A DNA stretch of 64,000 nucleotides from Herbidospora solisilvae (GCF_009901565.1 NZ_WXEW01000002.1:682001-746000); one strand, 5' to 3'. Positions 46,151 through 54,776 are shown, numbered from the stretch's first letter. Numbers and translations are program-made. The notes: a model not told the origin generated them from the letters alone.

Positions 46151-47328
46151 TGGCCTGCCTTGAACTGCGACCACGTGTCCAGCCAGACCGCCTCCGCCGC
46201 CGGGGAGATCTGGAAGATCTGCTGGCTGCGGGCGTAGACCTCCGGCGTCACGATCGCCGATTTCAGGCCCTCGGTCACGAACTCGTCGGTCACCATCTTC
46301 TCGGGCGTGATCGCCGACAGGGCCGGCTGGTAGCCCGTGAAGGAGAAGTTCTCCTGCGCCACGGCAGGATCCAGCAGGTGGTTGAGCAGCAGGTGCGCCA
46401 GCACGGGTTTGGTCGCCGAGGCCGGCACGGCGATGGAGTCGGTGCCGACCACGCCGAGGTCGTCGGACGGATACCAGTAGCCGAGCACGTCCGCGTCCAC
46501 CCCCTTGGGCAGGTACGACTGCGCGTTGATCATGTCGCCCGACCAGCAGTGGTGCACCGTCGCCTGGCCCTCGGCGACCAGTTGGTAGGCCGCGATCCCG
46601 GTCTTGATGTTCATCAGCGGCACCAGCTCCGACAGCCACGTCCCGGCCTGCTTGATCTTCACCGGGTCCTCGGTGTTGATCTCGCGGGACCCGTTCTTGA
46701 GCATCGCCAGGGCCAGGCCTTCGCGATGGTCGTCGATCAGGTAGGCCTTGCCCTTGTAGGCCGGATCCCACAGCAGCCCGTACCCGAACCCGGCCGTCAC
46801 CTCGTCGGCCCGGTATCCGACGCCCGACGTGTAGGCGCAGTAGGGGACCGAATAGCGCGATCCCTCGTCGTAGAAGGGGGACTGGAGCTGGGGCCACGCG
46901 TTGGCCAGGTTGCCCAGATAGGTCTTGTTCAGGGGCCGGAGCAGCTTTCCGACGGCCGCCTTCCCGATCACGTCGGGGGTCGGGAACCACACGTCGAACG
47001 ACGCCCCGGGCGTGCGGAGTTTGGAGATCGCGTCTTCCATCGTGTTGAAGGTCGTCACCTCGACCTCGACCCCATGGGTCTTGCCGAAGGCCTTCAGCAC
47101 GTCGGGTGACACGTACTCGGGATAGTTCAAGATCTTCAACACCCCGCCGGACTCCGGGGAGAGCCCGTCCGCGACCTGCGGGATGTCGTCGTGCAGCGGC
47201 AGGGCGCCGGGTGAATCCGTTCGGGTCAGCGGCACTGCGGAGGACCCCGTCGAGCGGCCGGGCCGCTCGCCTCCACATGCCGCCGTCGCAGCTAAGGCGC
47301 TGACCAGCAGAAACCTGCGTCGATCCAT
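46147..47328 (-). CDS. Polyamine-type substrate-binding lipoprotein (PotD-like)
   Basis: A 393-residue extracytoplasmic binding protein. The N-terminus MDRRRFLLVSALAATAACGG combines a Tat-like arginine pair with a lipobox (TAAC). The mature part has the spermidine/putrescine-binding family features LKILNYPEYVSPDVLKAF, FDVWFPTPDVIGK and a VPYCAYTSGVGYR hinge. AAGGAA lies six bases before the ATG. It heads the importer operon; the TetR operator is 37 bases upstream of the start. The ligand could be a polyamine, a betaine-like compound or another amine. Confidence 0.9.
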   Translation of the reverse strand: MDRRRFLLVSALAATAACGGERPGRSTGSSAVPLTRTDSPGALPLHDDIPQVADGLSPESGGVLKILNYPEYVSPDVLKAFGKTHGVEVEVTTFNTMEDAISKLRTPGASFDVWFPTPDVIGKAAVGKLLRPLNKTYLGNLANAWPQLQSPFYDEGSRYSVPYCAYTSGVGYRADEVTAGFGYGLLWDPAYKGKAYLIDDHREGLALAMLKNGSREINTEDPVKIKQAGTWLSELVPLMNIKTGIAAYQLVAEGQATVHHCWSGDMINAQSYLPKGVDADVLGYWYPSDDLGVVGTDSIAVPASATKPVLAHLLLNHLLDPAVAQENFSFTGYQPALSAITPEKMVTDEFVTEGLKSAIVTPEVYARSQQIFQISPAAEAVWLDTWSQFKAGQ

Positions 47329-47364
47329 GCTGTTTCCTTTTCCGGTACCGAATCTCCTCTTGCC

Positions 47365-47390
47365 AGACTGACTGGTTGCCCAGTTAGTCT
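47365..47390. promoter_or_regulatory. TetR operator copy 3 (transporter and oxidase divergent promoter)
   Basis: The arms AGACTGACTGG (47365-47375) and CCAGTTAGTCT (47380-47390) match at 10 of 11 positions around TTGC. This is the longest of the three copies. It lies 37 bases before the binding-protein start and 82 bases before the oxidase start, so it can serve both directions. Confidence 0.85.
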
Positions 47391-47471
47391 GACGGTGTGG
47401 CCCCCAGGGGCCGCAAGGCGTGCGGGCATAAGTTTTCCGGGTCGTAACGCCATGCAGAAGGGGTACAGCCG

Positions 47472-49070
47472 GTGAAACACGCATACGACGCGATCATCGT
47501 CGGGGGCGGGCACAACGGGCTCGTCGCCGCGGCCTACCTCGCCCGTGCCGGACTGTCCACCCTCGTCGCCGAAGCCCGTCCGGTCACCGGCGGCGCGGCC
47601 ACGACCGAGACCCCCTGGGGCCCCGACTTCAAGGTCACGGCTCTCTCGTACGTCATGAGCCTGATGCCCCCCACGATCCTGCGTGACCTGCGGCTCAGGG
47701 AGCACGGCTATGACGTCATCCCCATGGGACCCAGCTTCGTCCCCTTCCCCGACGGCCGTTCCCTGCAGACCGAGACGGGCGATCCGGCCCGCGACCACGC
47801 CCAGCTCGCCGCGTTCTCCGCGAAGGACGCCGACGCCATGCCCCGCTACGAGGCCTGGCTCCAGGGCATCGGCGACGTGTTGTCCCCGCTCCTCATGCGC
47901 ACCCCGCCCAACGTCGGCTCGCTCAGGACGAGGGACCTGATCGACCAGCTGCGGCTGGCCTGGGGGCTGCGGGGGCTGCGGACCCGGGGCGTCGCCGACG
48001 CGGTCCGCCTGTTCACCATGTCGGTCGAAGACCTGCTGAACGAGTGGTTCGAGTCGCCCGAGGTCAAGGGCGTGATGTCGATCAACGGCGTCATCGGCAC
48101 CTGGGCCGGTCCGGCCGAGCCGGGCACCGCCTACGTGATGATGCACCACACGATCGGCGACGTCGGCGACGGCCGGATGGGGTCGTGGGGCTACCCGATC
48201 GGCGGCATGGGCGCGGTCGGCGACGCGATCCGCCGGTCGGCCGAGGCCTTCGGCGCGACGGTCATCACCGAGGCCCCTGTCCGAAAAATCCTCATAAAAG
48301 GTGGCAGGGTCGCCGGTGTGGCCCTCGACGACGGGCGCGAGTTCACCGCCCCGACCGTCGTCGCCGCCACCCACCCCAAGACCACGTTCCTCAAGCACGT
48401 GGGCCGCGACCACCTGCCCGACGACTTCGTGCGCGACATCGAACGCTGGCGCTCCCGTTCGGGCGTCGTGAAGATCAACGTCGCTCTGTCGGAGCTGCCG
48501 ATCTTCCCGTCCGACCCCGAGGCCGACCTGACCGGCTCGGTCGAGCTCTGCCACTCCATCGAGTACGTCGAACAGGCCTTCCAGGACGCGAGGTCGGGCG
48601 TCGCCGCGCGCAGGCCGTTCGCCGACTCGGTCATCCCCTCGACGGTCGACCGCACGCTCTGCCCCGAGGGCACCCACATCATGTCGATGTTCACCCAGTG
48701 GGTCCCGCACACCTGGAACGAGGAGCCCCGCACCGAGGAGCTCGACGCCTACGCCGACCGCGTCATCGACGGCTACGACCAGCTGGCCCCCGGTTTCAAG
48801 GCCTCGGTCATCCACCGCCAGGTCATCGGCCCCCACCAGATGGAACACGAGTACGGCCTGCTCGGCGGCAACATCTTCCACGGCGAACTCTCCCCGGACC
48901 AGCTCTTCCACCTGCGCCCGGCCCCCGGCTACGCCGACTTCACCACCCCGGTGAGGGGCCTCTACCAGTGCGGCTCGGCGACCCACGGCGGCGGCGGAGT
49001 GACGGGCATCGCCGGCTACCTGGCCACCCGCCGCATCCTCAAGGACCGCAAGAGAGGTTGGAGAAAGTGA
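47472..49070 (+). CDS. FAD-dependent oxidase (amine-oxidase/PYROXD2-like), first enzyme of the catabolic set
   Basis: A 532-residue flavoprotein with [17 protein letters not shown] at 10-26 and a C-terminal FAD contact GGGVTGIAGYLA. It is the paralogue of the enzyme at 34 kb. GTG 47472 follows AAGGGG. The stop overlaps the Rieske oxygenase GTG (GTGA). Being divergent from the PotDBC-like importer under a shared operator, it most likely oxidises the imported amine or an intermediate; the bond attacked is not known. Confidence 0.88.
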   Translation: MKHAYDAIIVGGGHNGLVAAAYLARAGLSTLVAEARPVTGGAATTETPWGPDFKVTALSYVMSLMPPTILRDLRLREHGYDVIPMGPSFVPFPDGRSLQTETGDPARDHAQLAAFSAKDADAMPRYEAWLQGIGDVLSPLLMRTPPNVGSLRTRDLIDQLRLAWGLRGLRTRGVADAVRLFTMSVEDLLNEWFESPEVKGVMSINGVIGTWAGPAEPGTAYVMMHHTIGDVGDGRMGSWGYPIGGMGAVGDAIRRSAEAFGATVITEAPVRKILIKGGRVAGVALDDGREFTAPTVVAATHPKTTFLKHVGRDHLPDDFVRDIERWRSRSGVVKINVALSELPIFPSDPEADLTGSVELCHSIEYVEQAFQDARSGVAARRPFADSVIPSTVDRTLCPEGTHIMSMFTQWVPHTWNEEPRTEELDAYADRVIDGYDQLAPGFKASVIHRQVIGPHQMEHEYGLLGGNIFHGELSPDQLFHLRPAPGYADFTTPVRGLYQCGSATHGGGGVTGIAGYLATRRILKDRKRGWRK

Positions 49071-50191
49071 ACTCCGCTCCGCTGGACCTCGACGAGGTCC
49101 GTGAGTGTCTCAAAGCCCCAGGTCAGATGCTTCCGCAGGCCGCCTACACCGCCGACGACGTCCTCGCCTGGGAGCGCAGGGTCATCTTCGCGGGGGGCTG
49201 GGTCTGCGCCGGGCGCTCGGCCGACATCCCGAAGCGGGGCAGGAAGGCCGTCGCCGTCGGCGACGACTCGGTGCTGCTGGTACGCGACGACGACGCCGTC
49301 CTGCGCGGCTTCTACAACGTGTGCCGGCACCGCGCCCACGAACTGCTGCCGGGTGGGTCGAGCGCGACCGGCAGGTTCATCGCCTGCCCGTACCACAATT
49401 GGGTCTACACCCTGAAGGGCGACCTGCACCGCATCCCCGGGGAGCCCGCGCCGAAGCTGGGGCTCGTCGAGGTGCCGGTCACCGAATGGCACGGGTTCGT
49501 GTTCGTCAACGCCGACGGCCAGGCGCCGCCCGTCCACGACTACCTCCACGGCCTGGAGGAGATCGTCAGCCCGTACACGCTGAAGGAGCTCGACGTCGCC
49601 GCGTCGCACGAGTACGAGCTGGACGCCAACTGGAAACTCGCCGTCGAGAACTACCACGAGTGTTACCACTGCCCCGCGATCCACCCGGAGCTCTGCGCCG
49701 TGAGCCCTCCCGACAGCGGCGACAACTACGTGCCGACGGGCCTGTGGGCGGGTGGCCGCATGGACCTGGTCGACGGCGCGGAGACCATGTCGATGGACGG
49801 CAACTCGGCGGCCGGGCCCCTCCCGGGCATCACCGGCGAGCGGCTCCGGATCGTCGAGTACCTCCACCTGTTCCCCAACCTGCTGCTCAGCCTCCATCCC
49901 GACTACGTCATGACGCACGTCCTCGAACCCCTGTCCGCCACCCGGACCAAGGTCACCTGCCAGTGGCTGTTCCCCCGGGGCACCACCGACGTCGGCTACG
50001 CCGTCGACTTCTGGGACCTCACCAACCGCCAGGACTGGCAGGCCTGCGAGGGCGTGCAGCGGGGCGTGAGCTCGCGCGGCTACCGGCCGGGGCCGTTCTC
50101 CGCCGACGAGGACGTCACCTTCCAGTGGATCGCCACCGTGGCGACCGCTTATCTCACGGGCCGCGCGCCGGCCCTGCCCGAAAGGATCTGA
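49067..50191 (+). CDS. Rieske non-heme iron oxygenase alpha subunit (GbcA/CntA-like)
   Basis: A 374-residue oxygenase. The Rieske cluster ligands are Cys86-x-His88 and Cys107-x2-His110 (CRHRAHE, CPYHNW). The mononuclear iron site is NYHECYHCPAIHPE at 195-208, with His201 and His206 as ligands. The ECYHC style resembles glycine-betaine and carnitine oxygenases more than aromatic-ring enzymes, so an N-demethylation or C-N cleavage is plausible. No reductase gene is adjacent; it must share one. It overlaps the oxidase stop by four bases and leads into the aminotransferase. Confidence 0.9.
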   Translation: MNSAPLDLDEVRECLKAPGQMLPQAAYTADDVLAWERRVIFAGGWVCAGRSADIPKRGRKAVAVGDDSVLLVRDDDAVLRGFYNVCRHRAHELLPGGSSATGRFIACPYHNWVYTLKGDLHRIPGEPAPKLGLVEVPVTEWHGFVFVNADGQAPPVHDYLHGLEEIVSPYTLKELDVAASHEYELDANWKLAVENYHECYHCPAIHPELCAVSPPDSGDNYVPTGLWAGGRMDLVDGAETMSMDGNSAAGPLPGITGERLRIVEYLHLFPNLLLSLHPDYVMTHVLEPLSATRTKVTCQWLFPRGTTDVGYAVDFWDLTNRQDWQACEGVQRGVSSRGYRPGPFSADEDVTFQWIATVATAYLTGRAPALPERI

Positions 50192-50193
50192 CG

Positions 50194-51579
50194 ATGACCG
50201 TCGTCAGCGAGCGGACACCGGCTCGCGTACTGGACGACCTGATCGCCCTTCAAGAAGGCGCGTTCCTCGCCCGGACCGTCGAGTCGCGGCGAGTGCGCAC
50301 CGAATGCTCCGATGTCTTGCCCGGGGGAGTGGCCTCCAACTGGCAGGACGCACCCCCCGGCGCCGTGTGGATCTCGCACGGCCAGGGCTCCCGGGTCGTC
50401 GACCTCGACGGCACCTCGTACGTTGACCTGCACGGCGGGTTCGGGGTCAACCTCGTCGGGCACGCCCACCCGGCCGTCGTCGAGACCATCGACGAACGGG
50501 TCAGGAAGGGCACCCACTTCGCCCAGCCGACCCGGGACGCCGTCGTCGTCGCCCGGCTGCTGGCCGAGCGGTTCGGGCTGCCGATGTGGCGGTTCGGGAA
50601 CTCCGGCACCGAGGCCACGATGGACGCCGTCCACCTCATGCGGGCCGCCACCGGGCGCATGAAGATCATCAAGGTCGAGGGCAGCTACCACGGCCACCAC
50701 GACTCCGTGCAGGTCAGCGTCTATCCGTCCATCGAGGAGGCCGGCCCGCCGCTGCGGCCCCGCTCGGTGCGCTACAGCGTCTCGGTGCCGCCGGACCTGG
50801 CCCGGCTGACGGTCGTGGTGCCCTTCGGCGACCTGGAGGCCGTCGAGCGGGCGCTGATCGAGAACGCCGGTGAGATCGCCGGGATGATCCTCGAACCCGT
50901 CATGATGAACATCGGGCTCATCCCGCCGCCCGACGGCTACCTGGCCCAGCTCAAGGACCTGCTGCACCGCCACGGCGCCTACCTCGCCTTCGACGAGGTC
51001 AAGACCGGGTTGTCGGTGGCGCCCGGCGGCGCGTCCGAGCTACTGGGCGTGACGCCCGACCTCATCTGCCTGGCCAAGGCGCTCGGCGGCGGCCTGCCGT
51101 GCGGGGCGATCGGCGGCACGCCAGACCTGATGAGGCTGATCTCCGAGGGCGTGTACGAGCAGGTCGGCACCTTCAACGGCAATCCGCTCACCATGGCGGT
51201 CGCGGCGGTCGTGCTGCGGGACGTGCTGAATTCGGACGCTTATCGTCACTTTGATCGGTTGCGCACCGTGATGACGGACGAGGCCACCGCCATTCTCCGC
51301 AAATGGGGCATGCCAGGATATGTCCAGTCATATGGCGCGAAAGGCTCGGTAATATTTCACCAGAAACTCCGCGACTATCGCGACTTTCTGGACTATCCCG
51401 ACGAGTGGGGACACGCGCACTGGCTTTACCAGCACAACGGCGGGGTCTTCCTGCCGCCCTGGGGAAAGACCGAGCAGTGGACGTTGTCGGTCCAGCATAG
51501 CGACGACGACGTGCGCAGATTCCTGACCAACCTCGACACCATGGGGCGTGACTACGCCGGAAGCGCCGCCATCAGGTAG
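50194..51579 (+). CDS. Class III pyridoxal-phosphate aminotransferase
   Basis: A 461-residue enzyme of the glutamate-semialdehyde aminomutase/omega-aminotransferase group. It has FGNSGTEATMDAVHLMRAATGR for the phosphate, YHGHHDS, LAFDEVKTG, and the PLP lysine Lys295 in LAKALGGGLPCGA. AAAGGA is eight bases upstream of the ATG, two bases after the Rieske stop. In this operon it would remove an amino group from a product of the oxidase or oxygenase. The 3' end overlaps a small opposite-strand gene by 28 bases. Confidence 0.92.
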   Translation: MTVVSERTPARVLDDLIALQEGAFLARTVESRRVRTECSDVLPGGVASNWQDAPPGAVWISHGQGSRVVDLDGTSYVDLHGGFGVNLVGHAHPAVVETIDERVRKGTHFAQPTRDAVVVARLLAERFGLPMWRFGNSGTEATMDAVHLMRAATGRMKIIKVEGSYHGHHDSVQVSVYPSIEEAGPPLRPRSVRYSVSVPPDLARLTVVVPFGDLEAVERALIENAGEIAGMILEPVMMNIGLIPPPDGYLAQLKDLLHRHGAYLAFDEVKTGLSVAPGGASELLGVTPDLICLAKALGGGLPCGAIGGTPDLMRLISEGVYEQVGTFNGNPLTMAVAAVVLRDVLNSDAYRHFDRLRTVMTDEATAILRKWGMPGYVQSYGAKGSVIFHQKLRDYRDFLDYPDEWGHAHWLYQHNGGVFLPPWGKTEQWTLSVQHSDDDVRRFLTNLDTMGRDYAGSAAIR

Positions 51580-51809
51580 GCGAGGCGGGCGGCGGCGTCT
51601 TCGACCGACTCGACCGTGCCGAGGCGGTAGCCCCACGAGGTCACGAAGGCGCCGCAGTCGGTGCAGGTCACCGTTTCCGCGAGGGTGTCGGAGAAGCGGT
51701 TCCGGACGTGTACCGCCGGCGGATTGGCGCTGAGCAGGCGCACCGAAAGGTCGATGTGTTCACGTGTCGCATCGGCGAATCGCTCAAGACACCACAAAGT
51801 GTCAAGCAT
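51552..51809 (-). CDS. Small protein next to an XRE regulator, unknown
   Basis: An 85-residue protein. It has helical ends and a central CTDCGAFVTSWGYRLG with a Cys-x2-Cys pair that could bind a metal. GGGAGGTG precedes the ATG by nine bases. The palindrome AGCAATTGCT lies 58 bases upstream, the same core as before the other small gene at 53.0 kb, so both may be targets of the XRE protein encoded between them. Confidence 0.6.
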   Translation of the reverse strand: MLDTLWCLERFADATREHIDLSVRLLSANPPAVHVRNRFSDTLAETVTCTDCGAFVTSWGYRLGTVESVEDAAARLAYLMAALPA

Positions 51810-51866
51810 CGCACAATCACCTCCCGGCTGAGAGGAAAGGATTGCACGCTCCCGTCACATGAGGCA

Positions 51867-51876
51867 AGCAATTGCT
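51867..51876. promoter_or_regulatory. AGCAATTGCT palindrome, candidate XRE site
   Basis: A perfect 10-base palindrome upstream of the 85-residue gene. Its core GCAATTG recurs twice at 53041-53058, before the other partner gene. Confidence 0.5.
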
Positions 51877-51877
51877 C

Positions 51878-52732
51878 TTACGAATCAGCGGATTGTTTCC
51901 CCAATTCGTCGATGACCCGGACGATCACCGCGCGGGCGTCGTCGCGATAGGCGGCGGCCCCCGCGAAGTCGTCGTAGGCGCGGGCGTAGAAGGCGATGTC
52001 GTCGGGGTCTCTGAGCAGCAGGTCCTTGGTGAACGTGGCCACGCCGACGAGCGCCTCGTTGTAGATCGCGAAGCTGTGCAGCGGGGTGGCCGGCAACATC
52101 GTCTCGAACGGGATCACGCCGAACTCGACGTTGGGCAGCGTCGTGATGGCCAGCAGCCGGTCCATCTGGCCGCGCATCACGTCGAGCGGCGCCAGCCGCA
52201 CGTGCAGCACCGACTCGGGCACCACGAAGCGGAACTGGCGCTGCGGGTCGTAGAGGATCTCCTGCCGCTGCATCCGCACCCGGATCGCCGCGTCGACGTC
52301 GTCGACCGCCTCGTAGACCCGGCGCACCTTCTGGAAGATGTGCCGGGAGTACTCCGCGGTCTGCAGCAGACCGGGCACCAGCCCGGCCTCGAAGATCCGC
52401 AGCGTCCGGATGCGGGCCTCGAGATCGCGCACGTCCTCCTGGAGCGCCGCCAGCCCGCCCTTGTGCCGGGCCTTCCACGAGTCGTGGCGTTCGCTCAGGC
52501 CGACCGCCTGCTGGATCAGGTTGTCGACCATGCCGGGGTCGGCGGAGACGGCCTGGGCCCAGACGACCACGTCGTCCTCGGTCGGCGTCTGGCGGGCGTT
52601 CTCGATGCGGGAGACCTTCGAGGGTTGCCAGTTGAGGCGCTCGGCGAGGTCCTTGCCCGACAGGTGAGCGACCTCCCGGAGCTGCCTGAGCTGGATGCCC
52701 AGGTCGATGCGCGCCTGCTGGAAACCGCTCAC
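51878..52732 (-). CDS. XRE-family regulator with DUF5753 domain
   Basis: A 284-residue DNA-binding protein. The N-terminal helix-turn-helix (LRQLREVAHLSGKDLAERLNWQPSKVSRIENAR) is at about 15-47. The rest is a DUF5753 domain with the typical EAGLVPGLLQTAEYSRHIF and VLHVRLAPLDVMRGQMDRLL. Proteins of this kind (WhiJ-like) are abundant in actinomycetes and usually sit beside a small partner gene. GGAGGG lies five bases before GTG 52732. The 14-base palindrome at 52790 is a likely autoregulatory site. Confidence 0.93.
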   Translation of the reverse strand: MSGFQQARIDLGIQLRQLREVAHLSGKDLAERLNWQPSKVSRIENARQTPTEDDVVVWAQAVSADPGMVDNLIQQAVGLSERHDSWKARHKGGLAALQEDVRDLEARIRTLRIFEAGLVPGLLQTAEYSRHIFQKVRRVYEAVDDVDAAIRVRMQRQEILYDPQRQFRFVVPESVLHVRLAPLDVMRGQMDRLLAITTLPNVEFGVIPFETMLPATPLHSFAIYNEALVGVATFTKDLLLRDPDDIAFYARAYDDFAGAAAYRDDARAVIVRVIDELGKQSADS

Positions 52733-52789
52733 TCGATCCCTCCCGCCATGGTGCGGACCAAGGTAGACCTCAGTTCGCCGCCCAGGCCA

Positions 52790-52803
52790 TAGGGAGCTCC
52801 CTA
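52790..52803. promoter_or_regulatory. TAGGGAGCTCCCTA palindrome upstream of the XRE gene
   Basis: A perfect 14-base palindrome, 58 bases before the XRE start and 8 bases past the stop of the small upstream gene. Its position suits an operator for the regulator itself; the sequence differs from the GCAATTG sites. Confidence 0.5.
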
Positions 52804-52810
52804 ATCGTGA

Positions 52811-53017
52811 TCAGGTCAAGACCTTGCGTGCGATCTCGACCAGGAGTTCCCGGGGGACCTCGACGGCGGTCTCGTAGTCGGCGAGGTGCCGGAGATCGGC
52901 TCTGGCCTCCGGATCCACCACCTCCGTGCCCTGGACGACGATGGTGCCGCGGTCGGTCTCGTACAGGGCGGGGCACGACGTGGCCTCGGAGGTGGTGCCG
53001 AGGAAGCGGAGGCGCAT
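52811..53017 (-). CDS. Small XRE-associated protein
   Basis: A 68-residue protein (MRLRFLGTTSEATSCPALYE, then GTIVVQGTEVVDPEARADL) of a type often found beside XRE-DUF5753 regulators in actinomycetes and thought to act with them. It is not a DUF397 protein. ATG 53017 is chosen over an upstream start because family members begin there; AAGGA lies 11 bases upstream. Two GCAATTG motifs lie within 45 bases of the start. Confidence 0.7.
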   Translation of the reverse strand: MRLRFLGTTSEATSCPALYETDRGTIVVQGTEVVDPEARADLRHLADYETAVEVPRELLVEIARKVLT

Positions 53018-53040
53018 GAGGGGGTGTCCTTCCGTACAGT

Positions 53041-53058
53041 CGCAATTGCGAGCAATTG
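53041..53058. promoter_or_regulatory. Tandem GCAATTG motifs, candidate XRE site
   Basis: CGCAATTGCG followed at once by AGCAATTG gives two copies of GCAATTG ten bases apart, about one helical turn, 24 bases upstream of the 68-residue gene. The same core occurs before the 85-residue gene. Confidence 0.5.
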
Positions 53059-53096
53059 TAGGAGGGCTCACGTTTCGCTGGGATTTCGGTATGGAC

Positions 53097-54776
53097 TCAG
53101 GGCAGCGGCACCAGGACCGCCCGCAGGCGTTCGCCGAGGGCCTTGGCCTGGGCGTCCATCAGCGGGCTGGCGGCGACCCCCCGGCCGAGCAGGCCGTGGA
53201 CGACGAAGTTGACGGCGAGCAGGTTCGGGAACGTGTGGCGGTCGATGCGCAATCCGGTCACTTCGGGCAGCAACTCGGGCAGCCGTTCGGCCGTGAGATA
53301 GCTCCGCAACCACGCGTAGTGGTCGGCCGACCGCACCCACACGCCGAGGTTGGCGTTGCCGCCCTTGTCGCCCGACCGCGCCCCGGCGATGAGGCCCAGA
53401 GGTCGGAGCTCTTCCTCGCCGTTCAGCGGGATCGGCATCGGCGGGGAGAACCACGGCCCGGGGGTCTCGGACCCCTCGGGGACCACCGGAGCGGCCTCGC
53501 CCGCCTCCGGCACGGCCTCCTCGAACGGCACCTCCGCGCCGTCGAGGGTGACCGACGCGGTGACCCGCGGCACCGCCACCGGCCAGTAGACCCCGTAGGG
53601 AGAGGCGTCGCCCGGCGGCGTCAGGCCGTAGAAGCCCGGGTAGCTGGCCAGCCCCGTCTCCACCACGGCCGAGGAGAACAGGCGTCCCGCCTTGCGCCGG
53701 TCGGGGTCCATGACCGTGATCCGGAGCAGGTCGCCGTTCCGTTCGGTGTACGTCTGCTCGAAGGTCTCCCTGGGCACCCGCGCCCAGACGGCCTCCTCGG
53801 CGACCTGCGCCTTGCGGTCGGCGTCGAGACCGGTCACCACCAGCGTCATCGTGTTCCGGTATCCGCCGAGCAGGTTGACCGCGGCCTTGAGCGTCGGCGG
53901 GGGCGCCTCGCCGCGCACGCCGCTCACCGACACGCGGTCGGGGCCCTCCTGCATGAGGCGGATCGTGTCGAACCGGGCCGTCACGTCGGGGCCGGGGTAG
54001 CGGGGGCCGGCGATCTCGTACAGGAGCTGGGCGGTGACGGTGCCCACGGTGACCGCGCCGCCCGTGCCGGGGTGTTTGGTGATGACGGAGGAGCCGTCGT
54101 CGTGCAGTTCGGCGATGGGGAAGCCGCAGTGGGCCAGGTCGGGGATCTCGTCGAAGAAGGCGTAGTTGCCGCCGGTGGCCTGGCAGCCGCACTCGATGAC
54201 GTGCCCGGCCACGACCGAGCCGGCGAGCGCGTCGAGGTCGGCCGGGCCCCAGCCGTACCGCCAGATGCCGGGACCGGTGACCAGGGCCGCGTCGGTGACG
54301 CGGCCGGTCACCACGACGTCGGCGCCCGCCGAGAGCGCGGCGGCGATGGGGAAGCCGCCCAGGTAGGCGTTGGCGGTGACCGGTTTCTCCGTCAGGGTCT
54401 CGCCGGTGTCGAGGTTGACCAGCGGCCCGAGTTCCGGCAGCCGCGGCATGAGGTCGTCGCCGGTGACGGTCGCCACCTTGGCCGGCAGGCCGAGGTCCCT
54501 GATCGCCTGCGCGCAGGCCTCAGGGTCGAGGCCGCCCGCGTTCGACACGACCTTGATGCCGCGGTCGAGGCAGGTCGCCAGGACGTCGGAGAGCTGCGTC
54601 ACGAACGTCGTGGCGTAGCCGGGGCGGCCCTTCGTCCGGTTCCCGGCCAGGATGAGCATGGTCAGCTCGGCCAGCCAGTCGCCGGTGAGCACGTCGATCG
54701 GGCCGCCCTCGACCTGCTCCCGCGCGGCCGACAGGCGGTCGCCGTAGAAGCCCGAGCAGTTGGCGATGCGCACCAT
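53097..54776 (-). CDS. AtuA-like (DUF1446) protein
   Basis: A 559-residue protein of the acyclic-terpene-utilisation AtuA family, whose reaction is not established. It has IANCSGFYGDRLSAAREQVEGG at the start, a central GRVTDAALVTGP and IECGCQATGGNYA, and a separate C-terminal domain beginning near SGDKGGNANLGVWV. The start is fixed by the one-base overlap with the hydratase stop (TGATG). It is last of four genes (carboxylase beta, alpha, hydratase, AtuA-like) that match part of the Pseudomonas atu geranyl-CoA route. Confidence 0.9.
   Translation of the reverse strand: MVRIANCSGFYGDRLSAAREQVEGGPIDVLTGDWLAELTMLILAGNRTKGRPGYATTFVTQLSDVLATCLDRGIKVVSNAGGLDPEACAQAIRDLGLPAKVATVTGDDLMPRLPELGPLVNLDTGETLTEKPVTANAYLGGFPIAAALSAGADVVVTGRVTDAALVTGPGIWRYGWGPADLDALAGSVVAGHVIECGCQATGGNYAFFDEIPDLAHCGFPIAELHDDGSSVITKHPGTGGAVTVGTVTAQLLYEIAGPRYPGPDVTARFDTIRLMQEGPDRVSVSGVRGEAPPPTLKAAVNLLGGYRNTMTLVVTGLDADRKAQVAEEAVWARVPRETFEQTYTERNGDLLRITVMDPDRRKAGRLFSSAVVETGLASYPGFYGLTPPGDASPYGVYWPVAVPRVTASVTLDGAEVPFEEAVPEAGEAAPVVPEGSETPGPWFSPPMPIPLNGEEELRPLGLIAGARSGDKGGNANLGVWVRSADHYAWLRSYLTAERLPELLPEVTGLRIDRHTFPNLLAVNFVVHGLLGRGVAASPLMDAQAKALGERLRAVLVPLP

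Noticed and set aside
47400-47413. GGCCCC-CA-GGGGCC repeat in the importer-oxidase promoter
   Set aside because: Six-base GC arms are expected by chance in this DNA, and no second copy was found at the other regulon promoters.
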